From Dendrophyllia cribrosa (taxonomy: Eukaryota; Cnidaria; Anthozoa; Scleractinia; Dendrophylliidae): DNA of 64,000 nt. Shown here piece after piece: positions 30,430 through 41,883 of the stretch. The stretch lies in the NCBI GenBank assembly GCA_024195265.1, contig JAJLRJ010000008.1, positions 40,354,873 to 40,418,872 on the forward strand. The letters are read 5' to 3'. The first letter of the stretch is position 1; the number at the start of each line of letters is the position of its first letter. The notes beneath the pieces are model-generated. The model was not told where the DNA came from, ran no database searches, and was given only the letters and a program-made list of their open reading frames with translations. The position numbers and the translations under genes were made by a program.

Positions 30430-30753
30430 TACTTTGCAATTGTTCCAATTTGTTCCAATTTGTTTAAGGTGCCTAAATGTTTATGCAGCGAGAAACTTTC
30501 AAGTTAAAATATCCAAAGGAGAATTAACCATCGCTTAGTGTTTACGTTCTGCACAAAACCCATCATGTGATCATTTTGATCAGGGAACTGCAAAGAAATG
30601 TACTAAAAGGAAAACGCAGGTGCAGAGGTATGTCGCCCGGGGTGGGGGGGGGGGACTCCCATATAAAAATGACAGGGGTGCTCGTCGGAAATTTTCGAAA
30701 AGCACCCTAAAAGGTACCAGAATGTTGTTTGATGGGCGTGGCTCAAATGAATT

Positions 30754-30791
<38 letters not shown>

Positions 30792-31520
30792 ACTTTATTT
30801 AAACTCGGTAAAATCATTCAGTATATAAAAAGTGACAATTATATCATTAAAAATATATATACACTTCACTTACTGTTTTACAAGGTTGCCGAGTGGGAAA
30901 CCGATGATTGAAATAGTCGGTTTATTATGGCGTTATATCCCCGCCAAAATTCAAGCTTGTGTTTGCAACATTGTTGCTTTGAATTAATGCTCGTTTTTAC
31001 AATGCAATATTCAACGTCTATAATTCAACATTGCGCATTCACGAATCAACATCCATATTTCAAATTCAAGCTTGTGTTTGCAACATTGTTGCTTTGAATT
31101 TATGCTCGTTTTTACAATGCAATATTCGACGTCTATAATTCAACATTGCGCATTCACGAATCAACATCCATATTTCAAATTCAGTATGCTTCGTTTGCAT
31201 GCGACATTCGTCTGTGTGTGTTGCGGTGTATAGTGCGATATCCAACATTCTTGTTTTCCGTATTCACACACCAACATCCATATTTTAAATTCACCTTCCC
31301 TTCGTTTTAATGCGACATTCATGTCTTTCATTGCTATGTTGATGCTCGGTATGTGTGTTGCGGTGCAGAGTGCGATATGCTCGCAGCACACTGCAACATT
31401 CTTGTTAGACGTTGAACTTCACGCTTGAGTGAGCTGACCTTCAGATGGTAAGCCGCTGTACAAAACATGCGGGCTCAAAATAGTTGCACGTGCTTTCTCA
31501 GGTTGTTTCAGGCGAGACAA

Positions 31521-31752
31521 TAGCGACCTTCAGATTGCACTACGAGTACGAAATCGAGTACGAGTACGACTTTGGAACTTCGAGATAATTGTATCCCCCG
31601 AATTGTAACTCTTTCCTGTTGCTGACTAACACATAAATAAACGTTAGGGATAAGATTGGTGTGATAATTAATTATATGAGACACACGAATTTGGTTTGAA
31701 AACTCGTACTCGTACTCAATCTCGTACTCGTAGTCCAATCTAAAGGTCGCTA
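31521..31752. mobile_element. small MITE with TACGAG-rich arms
   Basis: Inverted ends TAGCGACCTTCAGATTG...CAATCTAAAGGTCGCTA. Next to the ends are repeated cgagtacgag words. Confidence 0.75.
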
Positions 31753-31841
31753 GTGATGGCGGATAAGGTGAACCCTGCGAACACGTCTGCGAACGTCTAC
31801 AGTACATATAGCCTATAATCTCCTGCTAGCCCTAAAGTCCA

Positions 31842-33732
31842 TTGAACACAGCAGTCTACACCGAAGAGGTACCTGGATGTTCAAGACAAATTGAGAGTGA
31901 AAATGAAGAGAACGGCTATGACATACCGAGCTACCAAACTCCAACAGAAGATGCTAGTGGTCACGGTGACCGAAGCAAAGGCCATTCCATTCCAAAAATT
32001 ACTTGGGGATCATTTCGGGGTCAGTGTGAAAAAAATGGGGATCATTTCGGGGTCGGGATCATTTCGGGGTCGATTTGGGGATCATTTCGGGGTCGGGGAT
32101 CATTTCGGGGTCGGGATCATTTCGGGGGCTGTACAGAACGCAAAGCACTACATGAGCTAAAACATAACACTGAAATTAACCTTAAAAAAGCGGACAAGGG
32201 AAGTACCACTGTTGTCATGAACAAAACCGATAAAATACGAGAAGGACAAATCCAAGTCGATGATCAAAACAATTACAGTCCTCTCGCTGAACCCATGGTT
32301 AAAGAGACACATACCAAGGTGTCGCGTCTGATTTCAGAACTACACCAAAGAAACCACATTGATAATATGACAAAAAAAATGGCTGTTACAAACACCAAAT
32401 CCACCAAGAATACACCCTCACAAAAATCCACAGACCAACCATCACAGGGAGACCAATTATCTCCGGTTGTGATGGACCTACAGAAAGAATATCATCTTTT
32501 GTTGACACATTACTTCAGCCTATATCGAAATCACAAGCGTCTTATCTTAAAGATACGACCGATTTCATAAAATTTATTGAGAAAACCAGAGTGAAAAGAC
32601 GAACATTCCTTGTATCGATGGATGTCACAAGTCTATACACAAACATACCACAGGAACAGGCCAGTAGGAACGAATTTGAAAGTGAGAGGGCACGATCGAC
32701 TGTTGTCGGCCGAGACCCCTTCAATATTTTCGACGGTTAAGTGGCAGTCTTCTTTTTTTTAATTTTCACCCGAAAAGTAGGGGGGGCACGGGCCTACCCG
32801 GCCCCCCCCCCTAATCCTACGGGCCTGAGGAAGAGGGTATTATTACAGCATGTACAGCATACGAGAACGTTTACAAAAGCGACCCTCCCATACCAACACA
32901 TTTATATCCCAGAGAAATGCTTAGACTTATTCTCAAAGAAAGTTCCTTCCAGTTTAATGGAAAGAACTATCTGCAAATACACGGTACTGCCATGGGAACT
33001 AAAATGGCCGTTGCCTTTGCAAACATATTCATGGCGAACATTGAAACACAAATTCTAAGCAAAAACGTCTCTAAACCCACAGTTTGGAAGCGTTACATTT
33101 TGACGATATATTCTCAATATGGGACATCAGCAAACCAGATATTGTACAATTCATCGAACAAGCCAACTCTCATCACCCTACAATCAAATTTACAGCTGAA
33201 ATCTCAGAAACTGAAACTACTTTTCTGAATAGTTATACACAAAGGCGAAAGATTCAAGGAACAATCTATCCTTGATATAAAAACACATTTTAAGCCAACG
33301 GAAACCTTTCAATATACAAATTTTACCTCTTGTCACCCGCCAAGTGTTAAAATAGGATTCGTGAAGGGCGAAGCCCTGAGACTTCTACGAACTAATTCTT
33401 CAAAAACCACTTTTGAGGAAAATATTTCAAAATTTAAAAAACGCTTGCTGACTAGAGGCTACCCAAATAACCTGGTAGAAAAATTCCTATCAGGAATAAA
33501 ATTCACAGAAAGGGAATCGGCGCTTAGACAAGATAAACAAACTCGAAAAGACATTTTGCCTTTTGTTACACAATACCAACCATCAGTGCCAAACATCAAA
33601 CAAGCTTTAATGAGAAAATGGCACCATATACAAAACCAACCACTCCTACGGCAAATTGTTAAAGAACCACCTATTAAATCCTTTAAAAAAGGAAAATCTT
33701 TAAAAGATACACTCGTTAGAGCAAAGATATAA
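31842..33732 (+). pseudogene. Penelope-like reverse transcriptase, several breaks
   Basis: Fragments in order: acidic N-terminal sequence with LKKADKGSTTVVMNKTDK; FLVSMDVTSLYTNIPQEQ (catalytic Asp of motif A) at about 32607-32660; YLQIHGTAMGTKMAVAFAN (motif B) at about 32970-33020; a following LHFDDIFSIWD (motif C region, degenerate); then the thumb segments ending KSLKDTLVRAKI. The frame is interrupted by a tandem repeat of ggggatcatttcggggtc at about 32005-32130 and by foreign C-rich sequence at 32690-32830. The GIY-YIG part is absent. Confidence 0.8.
32005..32130. repeat. short tandem repeat ggggatcatttcggggtc
   Basis: About six imperfect copies of 16-18 bp that keep the frame open in two registers. 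Confidence 0.85.
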
Positions 33733-34370
33733 AAGGTTCTCATATGTTTCACACCGGTAGAGATTGTGCGGCCTGTCAACCCTTGCTATTTCCTACTGTT
33801 GAGCCCGCATGTTTGTACAGCGGCTTACCATCTGAAGGTCAGCTCACTCAAGCGTGAAGTTCAACGTCCAACAAGAATGTTGCAGTGTGCTGCAAGCATA
33901 TCGCACTCTGCGCCGCAACACACATACCGAGCATCAACATAGCAATGAAAGACATGAATGTCGCATTAAAACGAAGGGAAGATGAATTTAAAATATGGAT
34001 GTTGGTGTGTGAATACGGAAAACAAGAATGTTGGATTGCGATGCAAGCATATCGCACTATACACCGCAACACAGACAGACGAATGTCGCATGCAAACGAA
34101 GCATACTGAATTTGAAATATGGATGTTGATTCGTGAATGCGCAATGTTGAATTATAGACGTCGAATATTGCATTGTAAAAACGAGCATAAATTCAAAGCA
34201 ACAATGTTGCAAACACAAGCTTGAATTTGAAATATGGATGTTGATTCGTGAATGCGCAATGTTGAATTATAGACGTCGAATATTGCATTGTAAAAACGAG
34301 CATAAATTCAAAGCAACAATGTTGCAAACACAAGCTTGAATTTTGGCGGGGATATAACGCCATAGTTTAT

Positions 34371-36249
34371 TTCCCTTTTAAATTGCCCTATTGACTTGAT
34401 ATTCCTTACATCTTGTGGTAAGGAGTTCCACAACTGAGCCCCGCTATAGCTAAAGCTACGCTTTAGATAATTGGTGCGTGGCTTGGGCAATGTTAGTTTA
34501 CCGCACGAATTTCGTAAATTGTAATTTGTGCTTCGTGTATTGAATAAGTCCTGCAAGTACACTGGGGCTAATTTGTTGAGGGATTTAAACATCACAACTG
34601 CCTTTTGCTTTTTTCGCCTTACTGAGAGTGAATCCCATTTCAGCATTTCCAGGAGTACGTTGGAGCTTGTCTCGTAATTAGCCCTCGAAATCACCCTGGC
34701 TGCACGGTTCTGTAATTTTTGCAGTTTATCGCTCAGTTGGTTACTAAACCCATCCCAGACGGGGCTACAGTAATCGAGATGGGGCTGGATTAGGGCGTTA
34801 TAAATTTGTATTGCAGTAGATTGAGAGACAAAAGGCCTAATGCGCTTCAGAGCACCTATTGCTGAAGATACCTTTTTACATACTTCGTTAATATAATTTG
34901 ACCAAGAGAGTCTATCGTCGATTGTAAGACCTAGCGACGTAGTATGATCCACTCTCTCGATTTGTTGATTTTCTAAACTGACACAAATTTCGTCATTACT
35001 CTCCACAAGTAGCCTCTGACGAGAACCTATGATCATGAACTCGGTTTTCGCAACGTTAAGGCTAAGCCTATTCGTTTTTAGCCAGCAATTGAGATTCGCG
35101 AGTTCAGAGTTTATCATCGGTTCAAGATCAGCGAGAGTACGGCCAGGAATACTAATATTAGTGTCGTCTGCGAACATTTTTGCGCAGGCTGTAGTGAGAC
35201 AGTTCGGCAGGTCATTGATGTATATTAGAAAGAGTAGAGGGCCAATTGTGCTGCCTTGTGGCACCATAACTTATTTCGTTTGTGTTTGACAGAGCGCCAT
35301 TAACGTTACACTTTTGACCCCTATTACTTAAGTATGAGGCGAACCATCGGAGGGAGTTCTCATCCACTCCGTAGTTTACGAGCTTACGCAAAATGATTTC
35401 ATGGTCAATGGTGTCGAAGGCCTTTTTGAGGTCGATAAATATGACACCATTTAAAAGACCATTGTCTATATCGATTGACCAGTTGTTCGTGGTCTCAAGT
35501 AGGGCTGTTTGGGTGCTATACAGTGAGCGAAAACCAGACTGGTAATTGCTCAAGAGCTTGTTCTCGTTTAGGTAATCATAAAGTTGTTGGTAAATAATTT
35601 TTTCGAAAATTTTTGAGACAATGGGTAATACAGATATTGGTCTGTAATTGTTAAGGTCGGATTTGGCACCTTTTTTGAAGATTGGGGTTACCTTTGCTAC
35701 TTTCCATTCACTTGGAAAAATGCCATTGTCTGTAGAGCTTTTAAATATGCTAGTTAGTGAGGGCCCAACAATATCACCGGCCAGTTTTAACAGTTTACAG
35801 GGAATTTTGTCCAACCCCATGGCTTTTCTCTCGTTTATGTCACTCAATAACTTGCAGACCGTTATAACGTTAGGGGCTTTAAGAGAAAACACTTTATCAG
35901 TGGGCTGAAGATAGGACTCCGGTTCAACATTTGTTGGGGGTATTTCACATGCTAGGTTAGGGCCGATAGTTGTGAAAAATTTGTTAAATGCTTCTGCCAT
36001 TTCGGGTGCAGACTTTATGGTTTTGTCGTTAATCCTAATTTCGGAAATATTTCTTGTTTTGCCACATTTGCGTGAGCTTAGCTCATTAATTAGTTCCCAT
36101 GTTTTGCGCGGGTTCTTTTTGTTGAATTCCAAATTGTCCTTGAGATATTGCCGTTTAGCTGTTCTAATGGCATTGTTTGCTTCATTCCTTGCATGCTTAT
36201 ATTGTTGCCAAGTTGTCACATCATTATTGAGAATTGCCTTTCTCTTTAA
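34371..36249 (-). pseudogene. LINE reverse transcriptase
   Basis: Consecutive motifs are NNYRPISVLPIVSKIFEK, FIDLKKAFDTIDH (first catalytic Asp), GVPQGS-like VPQGSTIGPLLF, and KMFADDTNI (the FADD box). The frame shifts near 35265, between the motifs around the YGA/VPQGS junction. The polypeptide ends in QLWNSLPQDVRNIKSIGQFKREI, after which the TIR element interrupts the last codons. The C-terminus is found again at 30925-30860. Confidence 0.9.
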
Positions 36250-36431
36250 AGGCTGGTTTTCACTAGCGCATAAGCATCAGCACAAGCCAACATACGCAGA
36301 CTCAGTAACGTGTTGATCATTAGTGCCTATTGTTCTGTTTTGTTCAAACAATTGGAACTAATGATCAACATGTTACTGAGTCTGCGTATGTTGGCTTGTG
36401 CTTATGCTTATGCGCTAGTGAAAACCAGCCT
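36250..36431. mobile_element. MITE inside the LINE
   Basis: Nearly complete hairpin with 80-bp arms starting AGGCTGGTTTTCACTAGCGC. TAA on both sides (36247-36249 and 36432-36434) suits a PIF/Harbinger-type 3-bp duplication; TTAA with one unmatched base is the alternative. Removing it restores the LINE reading order. Confidence 0.85.
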
Positions 36432-37072
36432 TAAGTAATTCCGTTTATGGATCTTACGTGACAATTCATATGTGATCCATGGGGAGTTTTTTTTACTAGC
36501 CCGCTTACTTTTAAGCGGCGCATGTTTATCAATAATTTCCATGAGAAGCTTTTTCCAAATTTCCCACATATTTCCTGGATTTGATTCTGTATTAATACTG
36601 TCCCATGGTTGTTGTGCAAGATCATGTAAAAATTGGTTTTTATTAAAATTTTTGAAAACACGTGTCTCGATCACACGATGAACGCCCGTTCGTTCGTAGC
36701 GTGATTTGCGGGTCATGAAGACTAATGAGTGATCGCTAATACCAAGATGAAGGACACCAGAATTTACTATTTTTCCAGGGGAGTTTGTTATACAAAGATC
36801 AATCAGGGTCCTTGTGTTTGGAGTAATCCTAGTTGGTTCGGAGATCAACTGACTTAACCCGTAAATATCAAATATATTAGTTAGAATCGATGAAATATGA
36901 TTATTTGTTCGCTCATGTAGAATATCGCAATTTAGATCCCCCAGCAAGTAGAGTTCCTTGTCTTCGGCGTCTATTTTGTCAATTAACTTTTCAAATGCGT
37001 TAAAAATGTCCAAAGAGGAACTCGAGGGCCTGTACCAGGTGCTTACTAGGAAAGGTACTCCTAAGAGGTACC
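36432..37072 (-). pseudogene. LINE endonuclease (APE-type), C-terminal half
   Basis: The frame contains STWYRPSSS, LLGDLNCDIL, TRTLIDLCITNS and GISDHSLVFMTRK, the landmarks of apurinic-type LINE endonucleases (the GDxN and SDH motifs). The N-terminal half is missing through 5' truncation. Confidence 0.85.
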
Positions 37073-37263
37073 AATTTTTAAACAAGACATGTCATATTCT
37101 GGGCTTAATACCCTAAAAGGTACCACGATAATTCCAACGGGGGTCATTTTGAATTTTAGCACCCTAAGAGGAACCAATACACAAATTTTGACCCCTAAAA
37201 GGTACGACGAGCACCCCCGTCATTTTTATATGGGAGTCCCCCCCCCCCCCCCCCCCCCCCCCC

Positions 37264-37430
37264 GTATGTCGTCGTGTTTGCTTAAACCTGGTTTCCATAT
37301 AATCGCAACGATCGCAGCGATCGTTACGATCGACGATCGCTGCGATTCTTGCGACCCTTGCGATCATATGGAAACCAAAACGTTGCGATCCTTGCGATTG
37401 CGATCGCAGAGATAGAATTACACCCCGTGT
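37264..37430. repeat. inverted repeat of gcgatcg words
   Basis: tggtttccatataatcgcaacgatcgc is mirrored by gcgatcatatggaaacca, with many GATCGC words between. Likely a small foldback element of about 100 bp, 37289-37378. Confidence 0.6.
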
Positions 37431-37572
37431 CCACCTCTCAGTTTGTTGCGTGCAAAATCGCGCGCAGCAAACCTTTAAGTGGAATAGGGGTTCTTCTACT
37501 CCTGCAAAATTGCGCGCTAAAATCTCGTCCCATATCCCCTATCTGCGTTATTGTTCAACATCTATCCTCAAA

Positions 37573-37930
37573 TGGTCGTGACTAGAATCAGGTTGGACCA
37601 CCTCGGACGCCTTATTTAGACTTATATAACGGAGTAACTGGTTAGCTTTCAGTTGAGGTTGGGATTAGCAGTTTATCGGCAGTTTATATAGTTAAATTTA
37701 GGACTAAGCAACCCGAGAAGCTAGGTGGTACAGTGGTAAGGTAGGCTATGTAAACCTAAGCCTAGCTGAGGTCACAGGTTCAATCCTGAGTGGGGATTTT
37801 AGATTTTCTTTTTTACACTTAAAAATTTATTGAAAATAAATTCTAAGTGTCGAAATTACGTTATATAATTCTCAGTAAGTGTCCGAGGTGGTCCAACCTG
37901 ATTTTGGAGTATCCATTCTAGTCACGACCA
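37573..37930. mobile_element. TIR element enclosing a tRNA-like sequence
   Basis: Inverted ends TGGTCGTGACTAGAATCAGG...CTAGTCACGACCA; the right arm carries an extra 14-bp piece. CCTCAAA flanks both sides as a 7-8 bp direct repeat. The tRNA-like core is at 37722-37796. Confidence 0.75.
37722..37796 (+). repeat. tRNA-like sequence (SINE head or tRNA pseudogene)
   Basis: GGTGGTACAGTGGTAAGG resembles a D-arm/box A, and GGTCACAGGTTCAATCC a T-arm/box B, at the spacing of a tRNA. Acceptor pairing is poor, so it is not a functional tRNA. Confidence 0.55.
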
Positions 37931-37994
37931 CCCTCAAATACTCCTTTTATCCGTCATGATGTTGCATAAATAAGTTGTAAAAAAATGTTGCACC

Positions 37995-38442
37995 CCAGGG
38001 GGGGGGGGGGGGGGGTACCCCTTATAATGGGCTATACGGGGATGCTCCGCCCGAAAGGGGTACCTTTTTGAGGTTGGAGGTATATGAAAGGGTCGGGATT
38101 TCACGAGTTGAAGTATGTGAAAGGTTAGGAATTTCACGAAGAATAGGAAATAGCGAAAACACGAGTTGAAGCATAACAAAGGTAGGGAAAACTGCAATTT
38201 AAGTATTATAAAAAGCGCTTTTCAAAATATATCAAACAGACGCACATAAAGGCTATATGAAAGGGGTACCATTTTTAATGAAAGGTATATGTAAGGGGTA
38301 CCATTTTCAATGAAAGGTATATGAAAAGGGTACCTTTTCTGTCAAAAACGGTATATGAAAGGGTAAGGGTTTGGACCTCGGGGCGGAGCATCCCCGTACA
38401 AAACTTTGTTGAGTACCCCCCCCCCCCCCCCCCCCCGGGTGT
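37995..38442. mobile_element. foldback element with gggtacc words
   Basis: Left ggggatgctccgccc at about 38038 pairs with gggcggagcatcccc at about 38381, both bordered by G or C homopolymers. Inside, aggggtacc and gtatatgaaagg recur six or more times. Confidence 0.7.
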
Positions 38443-39252
38443 TGCACTTACAGGTATCATATATCATACTCATATCATACTCGTATCCCTCTATCATACG
38501 GACACCAAAGGGGCCGACCCAAGTGTCCGTATTAGAGAGGTGTCCGTATTAACAGAGCGAGTCATGGATATAAGGCTCCAGTATGCTTCCAAACGGCCAC
38601 AACTGGTCTTTTCGTTATTGTAAGCTTTTATTTCTTATCGTGTTTAAATAAAGGTTACCTACCTACCTTTTAGTTATTGTGACATTAATTTTAACGTTTG
38701 CTTTGCTTAACGCAAACTATATCGCTTGTTATCGCTGGAGTATATATGTTGAAAATTGTTCGAAGATAAAGAAACTCTGACAAATCATAACAATATATCA
38801 ATCTATGAAGTAAAATACATGCAGCTTCTATTAAGCAAAAACTGTTAAATTGTAAAAACAATTGTTAAATTTTGGTCTGTTATCAAAAAACAAAATGTAA
38901 TCCAATGTGACAATTAGTAATTTTGAAAATTGAAAATAGTGTTTAATCACTGTAACTAAGTATGAATTTACTCTCTACGTCCGAAATTTCCCGTTGTCCG
39001 TATTATAGAGGTTATTTCAAGTTTATAGAAAATATATGGGAGATTTTGCCGGCACCAGATGAAGTTTCTGTAATAGAGAGGTGTCCGTATTAGAGGGGTG
39101 TCCCTAAGAAGAGGTTCGACTGTATTAAATGTTGCATAGTGTGGCTACCTGTGTCTGGCCATTTAGGTCCTCCATATCCATTATTTTGCTCATCAAATGA
39201 CACATCGGTTCAGTGCAGACCAAAACTATCTGGTGGACCCGTCTATTTCCGC
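38443..39252. other. gene-free region with a tgtccgtatta repeat element
   Basis: Words such as agagaggtgtccgtatta occur near 38527 and 39075, and the right side ends gaggttcgactgta, the terminus of the TACAGTC(G/A)AACCTC MITE family. No coding signal. Confidence 0.5.
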
Positions 39253-39253
39253 T

Positions 39254-40149
39254 TTACAGGTTTTCCAAGATATGGAAGTCCGGCTCACAAAGGACCCCTT
39301 GTGGGCATTTGACGGCCTCAATTTTCTCCTCGATGAACAACTGGTCCTCTGGGGCCGATTCTTGCTCTGTTTGCAGTGTGGGAATTTCCAAGCTGTCTTC
39401 GACGGGGACTCCCACTTTCTCTGGCTCTGGTTTGGAATTTTCCAGCCACTCCGGGAAACTCACTTGTCTTTTGACATCCACCGCCAAAACCTTGTCTTCG
39501 AATTTATCATCTTCGTTGTTAGTTGATGCTGAGTGGAGTTTTGTTTCCTCGGATTTATCGTTCTTTCCTTTCTCCTCTTTTTGTTTGATGATGTTCTCGC
39601 TGATGCCCGGCATTTCAGATTGCGACGCTGTGCCTCGGGATCTCTTCTTCTGATCAAGCGCAATAAGTGGTATAGCACAGTGTTGAAAGTGACTCATTTT
39701 TAAAGGGAAAGCTATTGACTTGATTTCCTGTTGTATATAACATCCGACATCATCGTCTTCCTGTTTTCCGAAAAAAACATCTAGCGCATTTTAGGGTTGT
39801 AAACATAGTGCTCGCCCACTCACCAATTACGATTATAAACTCCTATTGGGTAAGCATACATTGTGTACCACTCACCCAGTTTTCACTTATAGGTAAATTA
39901 TTCTTATTGTAACCAAAACGTATCTGCTTGTTTGACTACGTTCTCACTGATGTCCTACATTTCCGGATTTCGATGCTGTGTCTCCGGAGATTTTCGCTCT
40001 TTCAGCCACTCTGGTACGTCAGTTTGAGATATCTTCTTCTTAACATCCTGGTCCCTTTGTTTGATTTCCTGTTGTACGACACCATCGTCTTCCTGTTTTC
40101 CAAAAATAACATCAATCGAAAATAACATCACGACGAACCTCAAAGGCAC
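39254..40149 (-). pseudogene. pieces of a paralogue of the acidic protein gene at 53652
   Basis: The frame at 39254-39697 contains KPEPEKVGVPVEDSLEIPT and APEDQLFIEEKIEAV, matching the end of the protein at 53652-55205 (PEPEKVGIPIEDLLEIPT). The frame at 39955-40149 contains DVPEWLKERKSPETQHRNPEM, matching an upstream part of the same protein. The two pieces are in the expected order but separated by unrelated sequence, and most of the protein is missing. I read them as remnants of a duplicated gene, though alternative exons are possible. Confidence 0.65.
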
Positions 40150-41045
40150 TTTTTTGCTTGCCGCAGGGTGCCACAGTTGCTGTGGACGCTTTGCTTAAAG
40201 AGATTATCAAACCATATCCCACAGTGAGAAGTAATTACTTTTCTCGCCTTTGTGGTCCAATCAGGAATGCAACGAAATATGATAACGTGTCACTCCTATC
40301 AACACTGCCGCTTACTGCAAGGATAAACTGTGTAAAAGAAAACAGGGATTTGTTCCGGCTCGCGAGTTTCGAGACAACTGCCTCCGCGACTTCGCGCAAC
40401 GAGCCGGGATGGCCGCGCAGAATCCAAACAGGAAGATCTGCAGACTATTCGCTCTTAGTAAAATTAACATACGTGTACTATCTATATGAAACATCCAATA
40501 CTTTGCAAAATAATAAAAACAACAACAACATTTATTCAGGTTCCGTCTGTGTCGCAAGTTATTAATAATCATTTCACTTAGCCTTGACCAACCCGAATTT
40601 CTACGTTGTCAGTGGCTGATGTGCAAACACACAAGTTCACACAGCTCTATTAAACCCATTTTTATGCACTCTGAGTGTATAAGAATGCGTCATATTTAAC
40701 GGAAAGGATATAAATGTATTTCTTTGCGATTGCGAAACCGGCACGTGCGCGTGCAAGCCGGAAACTAAAATGACCTTAGCACTTTGACACGCAATATCGA
40801 CCAGCTCAATCGTATTTCGCTTCTCGCTTTAAATGTCCTTGACTTTTTTGTATACACGCTCCCCTCGAGAAAATCAGAGAATGAGAGGAGGTGGCTGTAC
40901 AGGCCGGCAGCTGACGAAAAGATTATAATTTTTTTTTCTTTTCCCGCGGTGTTGAGGTAATTGAGCCTGCAATGTTCAAACTGCGGTCTCTGTCAGTACG
41001 AGGGTTGTACGTTGTGTATGTGTATGTAGTGTATGTAGTGTACAT
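40150..41045. other. gene-free interval
   Basis: A short AAC run at 40510-40533 next to ttattcagg looks like a retroelement tail. Otherwise I see no feature. Confidence 0.4.
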
Positions 41046-41059
41046 GTTCACCTGTACCG

Positions 41060-41194
41060 GTGGGAACATCCTGCGAAGCCTTGGTTTGCTTTAAATTCCA
41101 ATCTCTGTTCTACGAAGCCTTCTATTTTTTGCTCATCTTCCTCAGCGAAGCTATTTCCAGCGGAATACTCGTTTGCCATCCAAATGGTTCTCCG
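41060..41194 (-). CDS. possible first coding exon, minus strand
   Basis: From a methionine near 41194 the minus strand reads MANEYSAGNSFAEEDEQKIE and FVEQRLEFKANQGFAGCSHR, followed by CAG/GTGAAC, a fair splice donor near 41052-41058. The charged, non-repetitive sequence looks coding. No downstream exon is identified. Confidence 0.35.
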
Positions 41195-41433
41195 CGAAGG
41201 GACACAGCGAGAAAGTGTACGTGGCAACAGCCTTCGGCATTCTTCTCGGGATTTTAAGGCTGAAAACGTTGGAAAATTGCTCATTCATTCACACAAGGTC
41301 TTTTCGTTCGGTGCTTTCGACGATAATCGTGCGTTGATTTGAATGCCTTTGAAGATGGATCCACTCTGGCGAGCAATCCGTTGTCAACTGCAAGCCCGCC
41401 AAAATGTGACAAAAGCCCGCGCGCGCCAAAAAT

Positions 41434-41868
41434 GTGACCAGATCCCGCCATCACTCGCAAGAAAAGAACCATTGCAGAATCGAAGATAGACCAAGACCTA
41501 TCACCGAAGACCAAGAAAACGAAAATCCGCGAATCTACAAATGTTCTTATGAACAAGATCCAGACGATTTGCGAATGCGAGGGAGAGACACTCGAGACTG
41601 TCATGGGGGAATGCGCTCTATGGCGGGAAAGGAAAATGTCTCCCGGGAAGCTGTTTGCTCAACGTTTGATTTGATGGTGGAGGAGAAGGGAGTTCGTGTG
41701 GCATTTTCCAAACTGCTACCTGTAGAGGCATGGCAGAAGAGAATCGAGTATATGCGTGTGCCAGACTGGGTGTACCTTTTGTTAAAGCTCAAAACCAGAA
41801 TTTCAGACCGTGGCTGGCAAGATTTGCTCAATTTGACCAAGCTTGGAAGAACAGGGGTAAGTGCAGTT
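41434..41868 (+). CDS. exon of an unrecognised plus-strand gene
   Basis: The open frame ends in VRVAFSKLLPVEAWQKRI, EYMRVPDWVYLLLKLKTRIS and WQDLLNLTKLGRTG, then a strong donor (GGG/GTAAGT) after 41868. The 5' border is unclear; an adjacent frame also looks coding around 41545-41660 and may reflect a frameshift. The sequence resembles a multicopy family in cnidarian genomes, but I cannot name a function. Confidence 0.5.
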
Positions 41869-41883
41869 CAATATAATAATTAG

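Larger units (their letters stand above)
30926..34364. mobile_element. 3.4 kb element with 550-bp TIRs and 6-bp target duplication
   Basis: Termini TATGGCGTTATATCCCCGCC and its complement, flanked by GTTTAT at 30920-30925 and 34365-34370. The arms (30926-31478 and 33804-34364) contain repeated caacatt words and two tandem units of about 113 bp. The interior is a broken Penelope-like reverse transcriptase and a small MITE. I see no transposase. The superfamily is unknown. Confidence 0.88.
30758..37072 (-). mobile_element. CR1/L2-type LINE, 5' truncated, itself interrupted twice
   Basis: The 8-bp direct repeat AATTTTTA at 30750-30757 and 37073-37080 marks the insertion. The 3' end, on the left, has a (TATG)n tail at 30758-30790. 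LINE sequence is 30758-30925, 34371-36249 and 36432-37072. The gaps are a 3.4 kb TIR element and a MITE. Confidence 0.88.
30640..37262. mobile_element. foldback element interrupted by a LINE (outermost level of a nest)
   Basis: Left end 30645-30722 and right end 37088-37262 share the inverted sequence gggactcccatataaaaatgac...ggggtgctcgtc, bordered by G and C runs, and both contain ccctaaaaggtac words. The two halves are separated by the LINE at 30758-37072. Confidence 0.7.
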
